DNA of 64,000 nt from an uncultured Paludibaculum sp. (GTDB taxonomy: Bacteria; Acidobacteriota; Terriglobia; Bryobacterales; Bryobacteraceae): positions 992,001-1,056,000 of the forward strand of contig NZ_OY762269.1 of assembly GCF_963665245.1 (NCBI RefSeq), read 5' to 3'. Below the pieces are notes generated by a model that worked only from the letters and a program-made list of their open reading frames with translations, ran no database searches and was not told the origin of the DNA. Positions 17,716 to 26,605 of this stretch are shown here, piece after piece. Within the stretch, counting starts at the first letter, position 1; every line of letters starts with the position of its first letter. Both the position numbers and the translations under genes were made by a program.

Positions 17716-18100
17716 ACCACCGTTGTTTCTCCGCAACCAGGCGCACCATGCGGAGTTGCTTCCTCTCCCATTCGTGTTCACCCATCGCATCGTCGTACTT
17801 GATAATCCTCAATCCGTCAGAAATCGTCGGGAGTTCGTTCGTTTCACATTCGAACCGCGCATGGGCGCTGCGCTTCTCGATGGGGTAGATGATCGCAATG
17901 AGATCCCATTGGTCCGTCCCAAACTCGAATTCCTCATCGGAGGTCAGCACGGTCCTGATCTTGACTCCGGAATGCGCGGCGGACCGCTGTGCCACAGCCA
18001 GGCCGGTTTTCGATGTGACCATTGATCTGAGCGAACTCCGGAGTGGCAGCGGCGCAGAGTGCGATCACGATCGTGAGGAGCGTTGGGCTATACACCCGAC
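17716..18100 (-). pseudogene. Remnant of a secreted class I SAM-dependent methyltransferase
   Basis: The reading frame from 18022 contains pieces of a TehB-like methyltransferase: SKTGLAVAQRSAAHSGVK (after motif I), FEFGTDQWDLIAIIYPIEKR (motif II), then a jump to FECETNELPTISDGLRI and HEWERKQLRMVRLVAEK (C-terminal strands). Motif I and the about 35 residues with motif III are missing. A signal-peptide-like piece (TIVIALCAAATPEFAQINGH) occurs in another frame near 18000-18075. The pattern suggests a secreted methyltransferase, a type I recall from Bryobacterales, that has lost two internal blocks and shifted frame. Calling it dead is inference. Confidence 0.5.
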
Positions 18101-18166
18101 GATAGCGGAGAGTCGGAAGCGCCGCCGGACCGCCGAAAGACAGCCCGGCGAGCTCAAGAGCTGACT

Positions 18167-20446
18167 TCAGTTCGCCGCTTGCTTCGTCATTGACGGCGGA
18201 GCGTCGCCCACCCCGGACGCAAACTGCACATTCGGTTTCGCGCCCATCTGGAACACGATCTTCCCGCCGTCGGCTATGGCGGAGTGCGGGAACCAGGCTT
18301 TCCCATACGGCTTGCCGTTCAGTATGACCGACTGGATGTATTGGTCTGAGGGGGACTTCCGGGCGGCCTCCACCACCAGTTTGTGGCCTGCGCCCATTTC
18401 GAGCGTGGCGCGGTCGAACAGCGGAGTCCCGAACACATAGTTGCCGCTGGCCGGATCGACCGCATAGAAACCTAGCGAACTGATCACATACCAGGCCGAC
18501 ATCTGTCCGCAATCTTCATTGCCCGATACGCCGTCATCCGGCGTGCTGCCGTACAGGTGATCCAACAGATAGCGCACCCGCTCCTGCGTCTTGTAGGGTG
18601 CGCCAGCGTAGGCGTAGAGATAGGCGATGTGGTGGCTCGGTTCGTTCCCGTGCGCGTACTGGCCCACCAGCCCGGTCATGTCGGCGACCTTCTCGCCCAC
18701 CGTCTCCGTCTTCTGGTCGAACAACTCGTCCAGCTTCGCGACGAACTCTCCCCGGCCGCCAAGCAGATTGATGTAGCCCTGCGGATCCTGCTGCGCGCCC
18801 CACGTCGCCTGCCACGAGTTGGCCTCAGTGAAATCGCGCCACTTCTTCGAGACGCCCGTCGTCTTGGGATCGAACGGAGCAGCCCACTCGCCGTCAGCCA
18901 GCCGTGGCCGCACGAAGCCCGTCGACTTGTCCCACAGATTCCGGTAGTTGCCGGCCTGACCCAGCAGTTTCTCGTAGTCGCCCATCTTCCCCAGCGCCTT
19001 CGCGATCTGCGCCACCGACCACGCGTCGTAGCTGTACTCCAGCGTCTTTGTGGCCGACTCCTCTTCCTTATCGCTGGGAATGTAGCCGAGCTTCCGGAAG
19101 TATCCAAGCCCCCGGTAGTCATCCGCCATCGCCCGTTGGTAGAGCTTCGTGTACGCGCGCTCGTAGTCGACGCCGTTGATGCCCTTCGCCATCGCCTCGG
19201 CAATCACAGGCGCCGAATGGTAGCCCGTCATGCAGAACGTTTCCCGGCCCTGCAGCGGCCAGATCGGAACGCCCGACGGGCTCTCCTCCGCTTGCCGCAC
19301 CAGGCAGTTCACCAGGCCCGGTAGCCGGTCCCGCTGCATCAGCGTGTATAGCGGATGCAGCGCCCGGAATGTATCCCACAGCGAGAAGGTGCTGTAGTTG
19401 TGGTCTCCGGCTTTCAACTGGTGTACTTCGTTGTCCATCCCCCGGTACTGCCCGTCGACGTCCTCAAACAGAGTCGGTGCCAACAGCGTGTGATAGAGGG
19501 CCGTGTAGAAGATCTGCGCCTTCTTCTCGTCCTTGGTTTCGATGCTGGCTCGTGAGAGTTCCTTCTCCCAATCCGCGTGCGCCTTGGCCCTGACCTTCTC
19601 AAAATCCCAACCCGGGATCTCGGTCTCCAGGTTCTTCAGCGCACCTTCCACGCTTACGGCCGAAAGAGCCACCTTCACCTCGATCACTTCGCCGGCTGCG
19701 GTTTTGAAATGGAGAAGACCTTTCACGTTCCGGCTATTACCTTCACGCGTCGCCGCGTCCAGAACCTTGCCGTCCGACACGACCTCAGCCCGCTCGAACG
19801 GCTTGGAGAACTTCATCGCAAAATAGATATGCCGCCCCTTGGCCCACGCGTTCACCCGGCGCCCACCGGTGACCATGGAATCGCCGACGATCTTCAAATC
19901 CGCCGCCGTGACGCGCTCCGGCCCGCCGTAGGCGTGAGCCAGATCCACGATGAAATGGCTCGAATCGCTCGCCGGGAACGTGTACTTATGGAACCCCACG
20001 CGCTCGGTGGCCGTGAGCTCGGCCTTGATGTTGTAATCCTTCAGCAGCACGGAATAGTAGCCGGGTACGGCGGTCTCGTCGTTGTGCGAGAAACGTGACC
20101 GGTAGCCCTCATTGGGATTCTCCCGCGACCCGGGCACGATCTTCGCTGGTCCCGTGCCCGGCATAATCAGCACGTCGAGCAGGTCGCCAATGCCGGTACC
20201 ACTCAGGTGGTTGTGGCTGAACCCCATGATCGAGGAGTCGGAGTAGTGGTACCCAGAACACCAGTCCCATCCGAAGTTGTACGTATCCGGGCTCAGTTGC
20301 ACCATGCCGTGCGGCACCGTGGCGCCGGGATAGGTGTGGCCGTGTCCGCCCGTGCCGATGAAAACATTCACCTGGCGAGTGGCGTCGGTAGCTGCGGCGA
20401 GCAAAGTAGACGAAAGGATAAGGACGGGGAAGACTCGAAAAAACAT
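18167..20446 (-). CDS. GH92 family alpha-mannosidase, secreted
   Basis: The 759-residue protein has a signal peptide (MFFRVFPVLILSSTLLAAA). GH92 hallmarks follow in order: VNVFIGTGGHGHTYPGATVPHGMVQ, then YHYSDSSIMGFSHNHLSGTG, YHTLLAPTLFEDVDG, FSLWDTFRALHPLYTL, MTGYHSAPVIAEAMAKGI, EANSWQATWGAQQDP, GNEPSHHIAYLYAYAGAP, GNEDCGQMSAWYVISSLGFY. GH92 enzymes are calcium-dependent exo-mannosidases acting on alpha-1,2/1,3/1,4 linkages of mannan and N-glycans; the exact linkage is not predictable. The length is full for the family. A GGGGAGGT site lies about 13 bases upstream. No other gene is clearly co-transcribed. Confidence 0.96.
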   Translation of the reverse strand: MFFRVFPVLILSSTLLAAATDATRQVNVFIGTGGHGHTYPGATVPHGMVQLSPDTYNFGWDWCSGYHYSDSSIMGFSHNHLSGTGIGDLLDVLIMPGTGPAKIVPGSRENPNEGYRSRFSHNDETAVPGYYSVLLKDYNIKAELTATERVGFHKYTFPASDSSHFIVDLAHAYGGPERVTAADLKIVGDSMVTGGRRVNAWAKGRHIYFAMKFSKPFERAEVVSDGKVLDAATREGNSRNVKGLLHFKTAAGEVIEVKVALSAVSVEGALKNLETEIPGWDFEKVRAKAHADWEKELSRASIETKDEKKAQIFYTALYHTLLAPTLFEDVDGQYRGMDNEVHQLKAGDHNYSTFSLWDTFRALHPLYTLMQRDRLPGLVNCLVRQAEESPSGVPIWPLQGRETFCMTGYHSAPVIAEAMAKGINGVDYERAYTKLYQRAMADDYRGLGYFRKLGYIPSDKEEESATKTLEYSYDAWSVAQIAKALGKMGDYEKLLGQAGNYRNLWDKSTGFVRPRLADGEWAAPFDPKTTGVSKKWRDFTEANSWQATWGAQQDPQGYINLLGGRGEFVAKLDELFDQKTETVGEKVADMTGLVGQYAHGNEPSHHIAYLYAYAGAPYKTQERVRYLLDHLYGSTPDDGVSGNEDCGQMSAWYVISSLGFYAVDPASGNYVFGTPLFDRATLEMGAGHKLVVEAARKSPSDQYIQSVILNGKPYGKAWFPHSAIADGGKIVFQMGAKPNVQFASGVGDAPPSMTKQAAN

Positions 20447-20545
20447 ATCAAAAGAAGACCTCCCCTTGAGTGTATGCCTGCGCCTCCAGACGTGGGACGT
20501 CTCACACGTGCCCCATGGATGGAACGCTCAAGCGACTCCGCCCCG

Positions 20546-20929
20546 TCAGGCCCGCCGTTTCTCACTCTCCTGGATCATTCCAGTCAGGTCCGCAGCGGGT
20601 CGAATCTCGAACGGTCCGGCCTTCACCCCTGGATGCTTCGACATCAGCTCAATTGCGTGATTTAGGTCGCGCGCCTCCAGTACCAGAATGCCTCCCAACT
20701 GCTCCTTCGTTTCTGCATACGGACCGTCCGTAACCACTACCTTCCCGTTCTTCCACCGCAAGGTCGCGGCGGTGTTGGGACCCTGCAGCCCTTCGCCGGC
20801 CGCGAAGTGACCGTTCCTCCGCAGCAGGTCATCGTAGGTGAAGCACTCGTCCACCATCGCATTCCGTTCGGTTTCGGGCATCGATTCGAACTTATTCGCT
20901 TCGATGTAGCCCAGGCAAACGAATTTCAT
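20546..20929 (-). CDS. YCII-related / DGPF domain protein
   Basis: The 127-residue protein opens MKFVCLGYIEANKFESM and carries the DGPYAETKEQLGGILVLEA motif and the GPFEIRP ending of the YCII/DGPF family. In the database these proteins are often encoded beside ECF sigma factors or VOC proteins, and a VOC gene lies just upstream here. The fold is dimeric ferredoxin-like; the function is unknown, with a conserved His-Asp pair proposed for relatives. AGGAG is well placed before the ATG. Confidence 0.9.
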   Translation of the reverse strand: MKFVCLGYIEANKFESMPETERNAMVDECFTYDDLLRRNGHFAAGEGLQGPNTAATLRWKNGKVVVTDGPYAETKEQLGGILVLEARDLNHAIELMSKHPGVKAGPFEIRPAADLTGMIQESEKRRA

Positions 20930-21124
20930 TAGTCGCTCCTATTAGGGACTGGACATCGCAGGCCGGCAGGGGAAGATCTGCCTCCTCCTCCCGACGGCTG
21001 CGCGTCTCGATTGGCCGTCAATAGGTCGTCGTTCGGCATCGCCCGAATTCGACACACGGCCGGCATTTCTTTGCCGAACTCTCAATCGGCGCCAGGCCCG
21101 TAATCCGGACCCGCGCCCGCCCGG

Positions 21125-21472
21125 CTACTTTGCCCGCTGGAGCAGCCCGATCGTGTTTCCGTCCGGGTCGGAGAACCAGGCGAACGTGCCCGTTGGGATC
21201 TTGATCGGTCCCACGATCATCTTGCCCCCCAACTCCGTGGCCTTGTCGAGCGCTGCCTGCACATCCTCGACGTCGACATAGAACATCGTGTAATTCAGCG
21301 GCTCGTGGCCCAACGACGTGATGTGGCCCGCGATGCCTTGTCCGCTGCCTGTATCGATGTTGTACGCCGGCCCGGCCGCTTGAATCTGCCAGCCGAACAG
21401 TTTGGAAAAGAACTCGCTGGTCTTCGCTTGATCGCGGCAACCAATCTCAAAATGAACGACAGGGCGTCCCAT
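21125..21472 (-). CDS. VOC/glyoxalase family protein
   Basis: The 115-residue protein begins MGRPVVHFEIGCRDQAKTSE with AAGGAGAG well placed upstream. It has one betaalphabetabetabeta module pair: FFSKLFGWQIQ, NYTMFYVDVEDVQAALDKA, FAWFSDPDGNTIGLLQ. It belongs to the vicinal-oxygen-chelate superfamily close to 'glyoxalase-like' stand-alone proteins; the substrate is unknown. A longer in-frame reading to 21571 adds a Tat-like segment (MLTRRAAVMLAAAAPQSFG) that also has a GGAGG upstream, so a secreted long form cannot be excluded. Same strand as the YCII gene, 195 bp away. Confidence 0.85.
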   Translation of the reverse strand: MGRPVVHFEIGCRDQAKTSEFFSKLFGWQIQAAGPAYNIDTGSGQGIAGHITSLGHEPLNYTMFYVDVEDVQAALDKATELGGKMIVGPIKIPTGTFAWFSDPDGNTIGLLQRAK

Positions 21473-21572
21473 GGTCTTCTCTCCTTCGTGTCCAAATGAC
21501 TGCGGCGCGGCGGCCGCCAACATCACGGCCGCGCGACGGGTAAGCATGCCTGCAAGTCGAACGTCGTCCATC

Positions 21573-22104
21573 CGATTTCCTCCAGCAATTTCACCGACCT
21601 CTCCATCGCCGACTGGTGCGCCGGTTCATGCCGGCGGGCCGACAGCCAGATCTTGTACAGATGGCGCCAGGTGCGCTGAATCATCTCCGGATCGTCAACA
21701 CACCAAGTCACCAATGCACGGTGCGCTCACGGTGGCCTGGGCGCCGGAGAGCCGGCAGGTTCAATCCGCAATACGTTTCTGCGGAGACGTCTACATCAGT
21801 ACGCTCGCCCTCTCTGGAATGGGGACCATCGTACCATGCCGCTGTCGGGCGGGAAGGGCAGGCGAATGGCCACGATTCTCCGGTGCCGAAGGCTGGGGCT
21901 GCTCCGTCGCTCCCCTGCTATCCGCGACCACTGCAGTCCTCAAGAGGACCATCCCCCCAGAGGCCCAGGCAGACGCCGAAGCACCAGCGCCAGCCCAAAC
22001 CAACCCGTCAACAGCAGCTTCCATGACTACCGCTATGCCCGCTATGTGATGGCGGACGCGGGATTCACCATCGCCTGGCGCAGGCGCACCCCGCCCGACA
22101 CCAG
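21573..22104. other. Stretch without a convincing gene
   Basis: A 63-codon minus-strand frame (21523-21714, containing ERSVKLLEEIGWTTFDLQ) looks mildly protein-like and may be a fragment, but it has no recognisable family and its 3' end overlaps the VOC long form. From 21715 to 22104 I see nothing except GC-rich low-information sequence. Confidence 0.4.
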
Positions 22105-22635
22105 TCAGTGGAGGATCAGAAACGAGGTGGCGCTGATCACCGAACCCAGGGCAGCGCTGACGATACCCGAGTACCAGAACAGATGCTTCCGTGTCAGAAT
22201 GGCCAGCGACGAAAAGACGATCGCCATCTCCAGGAAGATCTCCCCAATGTGAAGGCGTAGCGCTCGCCGGCCGGACAAGGCGCTGTCCTTGCTCAACTCC
22301 TCCGCCTTGTTCTTGATCTCCTCCCCCTCCTTCTCATATCTCGTCAGATTGGAGTCGTATTTGGCCGATTCCGCCAGTGCACGGTCGCCGGGCGTCGCCT
22401 TCAGAATGTCCCGAGCCACCTCCGACTGATAGCGGCGTAGCGATTTCGCCTGGAAGAACGCCCATTGGTCCGACGCCTTCTGTTGCGCCAGCAGTTCCTC
22501 GGTCGTCATCAAATGACCATAAACAGCCACCACAGCCAGCAGCGCGGCGATAATGGCCATCCCCGCGCCAGCCTTCCGGCTGAAATCGTCGTGGGCGTGC
22601 TCGGAATGCTCGCGAAGCTCTTCGTTGACAGACAT
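22105..22635 (-). CDS. DUF4337 family membrane protein
   Basis: The 176-residue protein has an N-terminal membrane helix (about 26-42, MAIIAALLAVVAVYGHL), a long charged coiled-coil middle (QWAFFQAKSLRRYQSEVARDI, then YEKEGEEIKNKAEELSKDS) and two C-terminal helices (about 130-148 and 153-173). This is the DUF4337 architecture. The function is unknown. It is alone on its strand; the ribosome site is weak. Confidence 0.9.
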   Translation of the reverse strand: MSVNEELREHSEHAHDDFSRKAGAGMAIIAALLAVVAVYGHLMTTEELLAQQKASDQWAFFQAKSLRRYQSEVARDILKATPGDRALAESAKYDSNLTRYEKEGEEIKNKAEELSKDSALSGRRALRLHIGEIFLEMAIVFSSLAILTRKHLFWYSGIVSAALGSVISATSFLILH

Positions 22636-23108
22636 AGCTCGTTGGACGCGCCCCAGCCGGCGCCGTTGCGGTGTTGCGGACCCCTCTTTCGCTATGTCTC
22701 GGTGGCTGGACGGACCTCACGGTGGACCAGGAGTCGCACTTGTTTTGAGGCCATAGGTACACATAATTTGCTGGATGGCTATCGCAAGGCGATGATTCGA
22801 TCGGCAGCCCTTGCCGTCACCGTTGCGAAACCGTCAGCGACAAGGAGGTAGACCCTTCTGGCCATGGACCATGATTCGCTCTCAGCGTTCGGCGGCTGAC
22901 CACAGGTGGTCAGATGACCACGGCCCGTCTAGCGCCATGGCCGTCCGGCGGACCGTCCCGAGTGAGCGCGGTCGGCGGTGGGTCTTCCCCTGCCTTGCGA
23001 TAGCCAGGATTGTGGACGCCGGTAACGCCTATCGGTAATTGGCCCGGCGGGTGCACGAGAGAGAGGAGGTCGCCGGAACACCGGTCGGCCCAAGGAGCAA
23101 CGACGACT
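22636..23108. other. Intergenic region with a perfect palindrome
   Basis: There is no gene in 473 bp between two divergent genes. CTGACCAC (22896-22903) and GTGGTCAG (22906-22913) form an 18-bp palindrome with a two-base centre, and a third half-site ATGACCAC follows at once. This is a candidate operator for the downstream plus-strand gene. An AAGGAGGT followed by a 10-codon frame (22863) is probably fortuitous. Confidence 0.4.
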
Positions 23109-23522
23109 ATGATGGAAACGGATTCACCGCTCGGCGGGAAACTGCAGGACACGCTCGAGCAAGTAGGCTCGCTGCGCCGCGCGGCAGGCAGGAAGTTCTC
23201 CGAAGCCCGGCGCGAGACCGCGAACGTAATCAAGGACTCCGCATCGTCCGTCCGGGAAGCAGGCGAAGCCTTGGATCAACTGGCCGAGCGGGCGGCTACC
23301 CGGCTCGACCGCAGCGCCGCCTACGTGCGCAGCTACGATCTAAACGGCTTGGTCCCGAATTTGCGGCAGTCGATTCGCCGCCACCCTGCCGGCTTTGTGA
23401 CCGGGGCCGTCGCCGCGGGGCTCCTCATCGGACTGGCGATCCGCGGGAAGGGGAGTATCTGCAGCGTCTGCGCCCAGCCCAAGGACGCGAGCCGGGCGAT
23501 GGTCGATGATGTCGACGCGTAA
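23109..23522 (+). CDS. DUF883/YqjD-like membrane-tethered protein
   Basis: The 137-residue protein starts at 23109 (MMETDSPLGGKLQDTLEQV); AAGGAG lies 12 bases upstream. A long amphipathic helix (about 10-75, RKFSEARRETANVIKDSASSV) is followed by an RRHPAGFVTGAVAAGLLIGLA segment (about 98-117) that is the typical single C-terminal membrane helix of DUF883/ElaB/YqjD proteins. A short cysteine-containing tail (SICSVCAQPKD) is unusual. Related proteins bind ribosomes or the membrane in stationary phase; that role here is inference. Confidence 0.7.
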   Translation: MMETDSPLGGKLQDTLEQVGSLRRAAGRKFSEARRETANVIKDSASSVREAGEALDQLAERAATRLDRSAAYVRSYDLNGLVPNLRQSIRRHPAGFVTGAVAAGLLIGLAIRGKGSICSVCAQPKDASRAMVDDVDA

Positions 23523-23821
23523 GCAACACACGGAGCGCACTCCGTCGGCATAGTGACGCGATAGCCATAGGGGCAACTGGGCCGCCCTACGAACCGCGAA
23601 TGGAGGCACACGCGCGCACGCCCCGTCATTGCCCTCGAACTCCGACCCATCTGCCTTCCAGCGGAAGGCGGAGCTCTCGGTTTGTGAGCAGTCCCCTGAC
23701 CTCTCCGCCCGCCAGGCCGCCCCCGGTTGGCACGCGGCGTGTCAATTCAAACAATACTCAAACTAGAGCCGGAAGCGACGGTGCTATCGGTTTCAGGCGC
23801 GACTCGCGGCCGGGCAACACC
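23523..23821. other. Intergenic region, no feature recognised
   Basis: About 300 bp lie between the DUF883-like gene and yihY-like gene. A frame in phase with the downstream gene runs back to 23600 but is Arg/Pro/Ser-rich and without family resemblance, so I treat it as non-coding. Confidence 0.5.
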
Positions 23822-24742
23822 ATGTCTCCAATGTCATTCATGCGATGCTTCCGGCAAATGTACCGCCTGCCTGCCAAGGAGTTGGCGGTCCTCATCGAAG
23901 AGACCCTGCGCAACTGGCACGAAGATCGCGCCCCACGCATGGGTGCGGCGCTCGCCTACTACCTGGCCATCTCCCTGGCTCCAACCATCGTCATTGTCTT
24001 GGCCGTCGCTGGATGGGCGTTTGGATCGCAGGCCGCGGAAGGCCGCCTGATCTGGCAGACGCAGAACTTGGTGGGACTAGAAGGCGCCAAAGTCATACAG
24101 TCCATGATCGACGGAGCGCATCAGCCGCTCCGCGGCGCAACGGCCTCCGTGCTTGGGCTCATCACTCTCTTTTTCGGCGCCACAGCCGTCGTCAGCGAGT
24201 TGACGGACTCTCTCAATACGATCTGGAAGGTGCCTGACGAAAAGACCTTCAGCCCCAGCCACAGCCTGCTCGAGATGCTCAAAGAGCGGCTGGTCTCGTT
24301 CGTCATTGTGCTGGGCTCTGGACTCTTCCTGCTTGCCTCGCTAATTCTGAATGTCTGGATCTCTTTCGCCGGCGAGTATCTGCGTTCCGTTGCAGCGCCG
24401 CCCCCGGCCCTGATTCGAACCGTCGACTGGATTGTCACCTTTGTCGTCATCACCGCGCTGCTGGCGTTCATCTTCAAGGTGCTGCCAAACGTGCAACTGG
24501 AATGGTCCGATGTTGCCGTCGGAGCCGTGCTGACCTCCTTGCTGTTTGCAGCCGGCCGGCTTCTCTTGAGCGTCTACTTGACCGAAGCGGGTTTCAAGGA
24601 TAGCTACGGAGCAGCCGGATCCCTGGTGGTCCTGCTGGTCTGGGTCTACTACTCCGCCCAGGTGCTCTATCTCGGCGCGGAGTTCACCCGAGCCTACACG
24701 CGGCGCTACGGGTCGATGGCGGTTGAGCGCTTCCGGGCCTGA
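23822..24742 (+). CDS. YihY/UPF0761 family inner-membrane protein
   Basis: The chosen start at 23822 gives 306 residues (MSPMSFMRCFRQMYRLPAK); the ATGs at 23831 and 23840 are alternatives and no clear ribosome site decides. Family motifs are present: RAPRMGAALAYYLAISLAPT (first helix), ITLFFGATAVVSELTDSLN, IWKVP, and the C-terminal GSLVVLLVWVYYSAQVLYLGAEFTRAYTRR in pieces. There are six or seven membrane helices. The family was once misnamed ribonuclease BN; its real function is not known. No partner is evident. Confidence 0.93.
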   Translation: MSPMSFMRCFRQMYRLPAKELAVLIEETLRNWHEDRAPRMGAALAYYLAISLAPTIVIVLAVAGWAFGSQAAEGRLIWQTQNLVGLEGAKVIQSMIDGAHQPLRGATASVLGLITLFFGATAVVSELTDSLNTIWKVPDEKTFSPSHSLLEMLKERLVSFVIVLGSGLFLLASLILNVWISFAGEYLRSVAAPPPALIRTVDWIVTFVVITALLAFIFKVLPNVQLEWSDVAVGAVLTSLLFAAGRLLLSVYLTEAGFKDSYGAAGSLVVLLVWVYYSAQVLYLGAEFTRAYTRRYGSMAVERFRA

Positions 24743-24817
24743 TCGGCAGGGGCGCCGGGCGAATTCCTCCGCGTTCTTCGCCGTCAGATGCCGCCCTTCC
24801 TGGGATATCATCACCCA

Positions 24818-26476
24818 ATGCCGATCTCCCGCCGCCGCTTGCTTTCCTCTGCCGGCCTTCTCGCCCTCGCCTCTTCCAGTTCGGCGCAGACCCGCATTGG
24901 CACCGCCCGACGGCCGGCCGAGTGGCAGTTTTCATCCGGCAAACAGTACCCTGACCCCTTCTCCGTCACCGTCGACGTCGTGTTCGAGGGCCAGTCCGGC
25001 ACAAAGCTCATAGTCCCTGCCTTCTGGGCCGGAGACCAGACCTGGCGCGTTCGTTTCGCCCCACCCAGCGAAGGTCGCTACTCCTGGCGCACCGTCTCCT
25101 CCGATACAGCCAACCAGGACTTGCATGGTGTTCGCGGCACCCTCGACGTCGAGCCTTATCGCGGCAGCAACGAACTGCTCAAACACGGCGCCATCAGCGT
25201 CGGCGCCGATCGCAGGCACTTTCAGCACGCAGACGGCACGCCGTTCTTCTGGCTCGGCGATACCTGGTGGATGGGGCTCACCAGGCGCCTTCGCTATCCC
25301 GAGGACTTTCAGGCTCTCGCGGCCGACCGCAGACAGAAGGGCTTCAATGTGGTCCAGATCGTGGCCGGTCTCTATCCCGACATGCCCAGCTTCGACCCCC
25401 GCGGCTTCAACGAAGCCGGCTCCGCCTGGGAGCCCGAGTTCCGTTCCATCCGCCCCGCTTACTTCGACATGGCCGACATCCGCATCCAGCATCTCGTCGA
25501 CTCGGGCATCGTGCCCTGCATCGTTGCCTGCTGGGGCTACTTCCTGCCGCAGATGGGTATCCAAAGGATGAAGCAGCATTGGCGCTACCTGGTCGCCCGC
25601 TGGGGCGCGCTACCCGTGGTCTGGTGTCTCGCCGGCGAAGGGACCATGCCTTACTACCTATCGAAGACCCCCAAGGAGGACACCATCGCGCAGCGGGCTG
25701 GCTGGACCGATATCGCGCGCTACGTCCGCCAGATCGACCCCTACCACCGCATCATCACCATCCATCCCAGCTCCACCGCGCGCAACTCCGTCGACGACCC
25801 CGCCGTCCTCGATTTCGACATGCTGCAAACCGGCCACGGCGATCGCGACAGCATTCCCAATACCGTCGATAAGGTGACGGAGTCAGTGGCCCGCACGCCC
25901 CTCATGCCTGTCATCAATGGTGAGGTCTGCTATGAGGGGATCCTGGAAGCCAGTCGCCAGGAGATCCAGCGCTTTATGTTCTGGAGTTGCGTCCTCAGCG
26001 GCGCGGTTGGCCACACCTACGGCGCGAATGGCATCTGGCAGGTGAATACGCGCGAGACGCCCTACGGCCCCTCGCCGCACGGCCGTTCCTGGGGCGACAC
26101 GCCCTGGGACGTCGCCGCTCAGCTCCCGGGTTCGCGTCAACTCGGTCTTGGCAAGCAGTTCCTGATGCAGTACCCATGGCATCGCCTGGAGCCGCATCAG
26201 GAGTGGGTGGAGCCGCACTCGGCCAAACCGAATTACATGCGGCCCTACGCGGCAGGCATCCCCGGCGAGCTGCGCATCGTCTTCATGCCGCCCATGTGGA
26301 ATCCGCCGAAAGTGAAGCTGCTGGAGTCCGGCAAGGCCTACACCGCGCTCTTCTTCAATCCCAGTGACGGCCGCGTGCACAAGCTGGGCGAGGTGAAGCC
26401 CACGGCGGAAGGGGAATGGCCCGTGCCCAACCCGCCCACGTTTCAGGATTGGGTCCTTGTGCTTCAGGCGTCCTGA
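24818..26476 (+). CDS. Tat-exported DUF4038 glycoside hydrolase (GH140-like) with DUF5060 domain
   Basis: The start at 24818 (MPISRRRLLSSAGLLALASS) is preferred over 24788 because it puts a twin-arginine signal at the N-terminus. After it come a DUF5060 beta-sandwich (about 20-110, FSVTVDVVFEGQSGTKLIV, WRVRFAPPSEGRYSWRTVSS) and a DUF4038 TIM barrel (about 125-470): HADGTPFFWLGDTWWMGLTR, FNVVQIVAGLYPDMPSFD, WGALPVVWCLAGEGTMPYY, and MPVINGEVCYEGI. Characterised relatives include pectin apiosidases; the catalytic acids are probably the E in LAGEG and the E in NGEVCYEG. The substrate is unknown. It may act on plant or microbial polysaccharide with the nearby GH92. Confidence 0.9.
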   Translation: MPISRRRLLSSAGLLALASSSSAQTRIGTARRPAEWQFSSGKQYPDPFSVTVDVVFEGQSGTKLIVPAFWAGDQTWRVRFAPPSEGRYSWRTVSSDTANQDLHGVRGTLDVEPYRGSNELLKHGAISVGADRRHFQHADGTPFFWLGDTWWMGLTRRLRYPEDFQALAADRRQKGFNVVQIVAGLYPDMPSFDPRGFNEAGSAWEPEFRSIRPAYFDMADIRIQHLVDSGIVPCIVACWGYFLPQMGIQRMKQHWRYLVARWGALPVVWCLAGEGTMPYYLSKTPKEDTIAQRAGWTDIARYVRQIDPYHRIITIHPSSTARNSVDDPAVLDFDMLQTGHGDRDSIPNTVDKVTESVARTPLMPVINGEVCYEGILEASRQEIQRFMFWSCVLSGAVGHTYGANGIWQVNTRETPYGPSPHGRSWGDTPWDVAAQLPGSRQLGLGKQFLMQYPWHRLEPHQEWVEPHSAKPNYMRPYAAGIPGELRIVFMPPMWNPPKVKLLESGKAYTALFFNPSDGRVHKLGEVKPTAEGEWPVPNPPTFQDWVLVLQAS

Positions 26477-26605
26477 TTGTTTGCGAACGCCTGCTCTTGT
26501 TCTCTCCCGCGTTCTCCATCGCCCGGAACTATCCGCCGCCAGCGCGCTCCCCGCCGGGCGTCCGACGCCGCAGTCCCTTCATCTCGGTGCATCGGGCTGC
26601 AGACC

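Noticed and set aside
24341..24814. 157-codon minus-strand frame
   Set aside because: Antisense to the yihY-like gene and its downstream gap.
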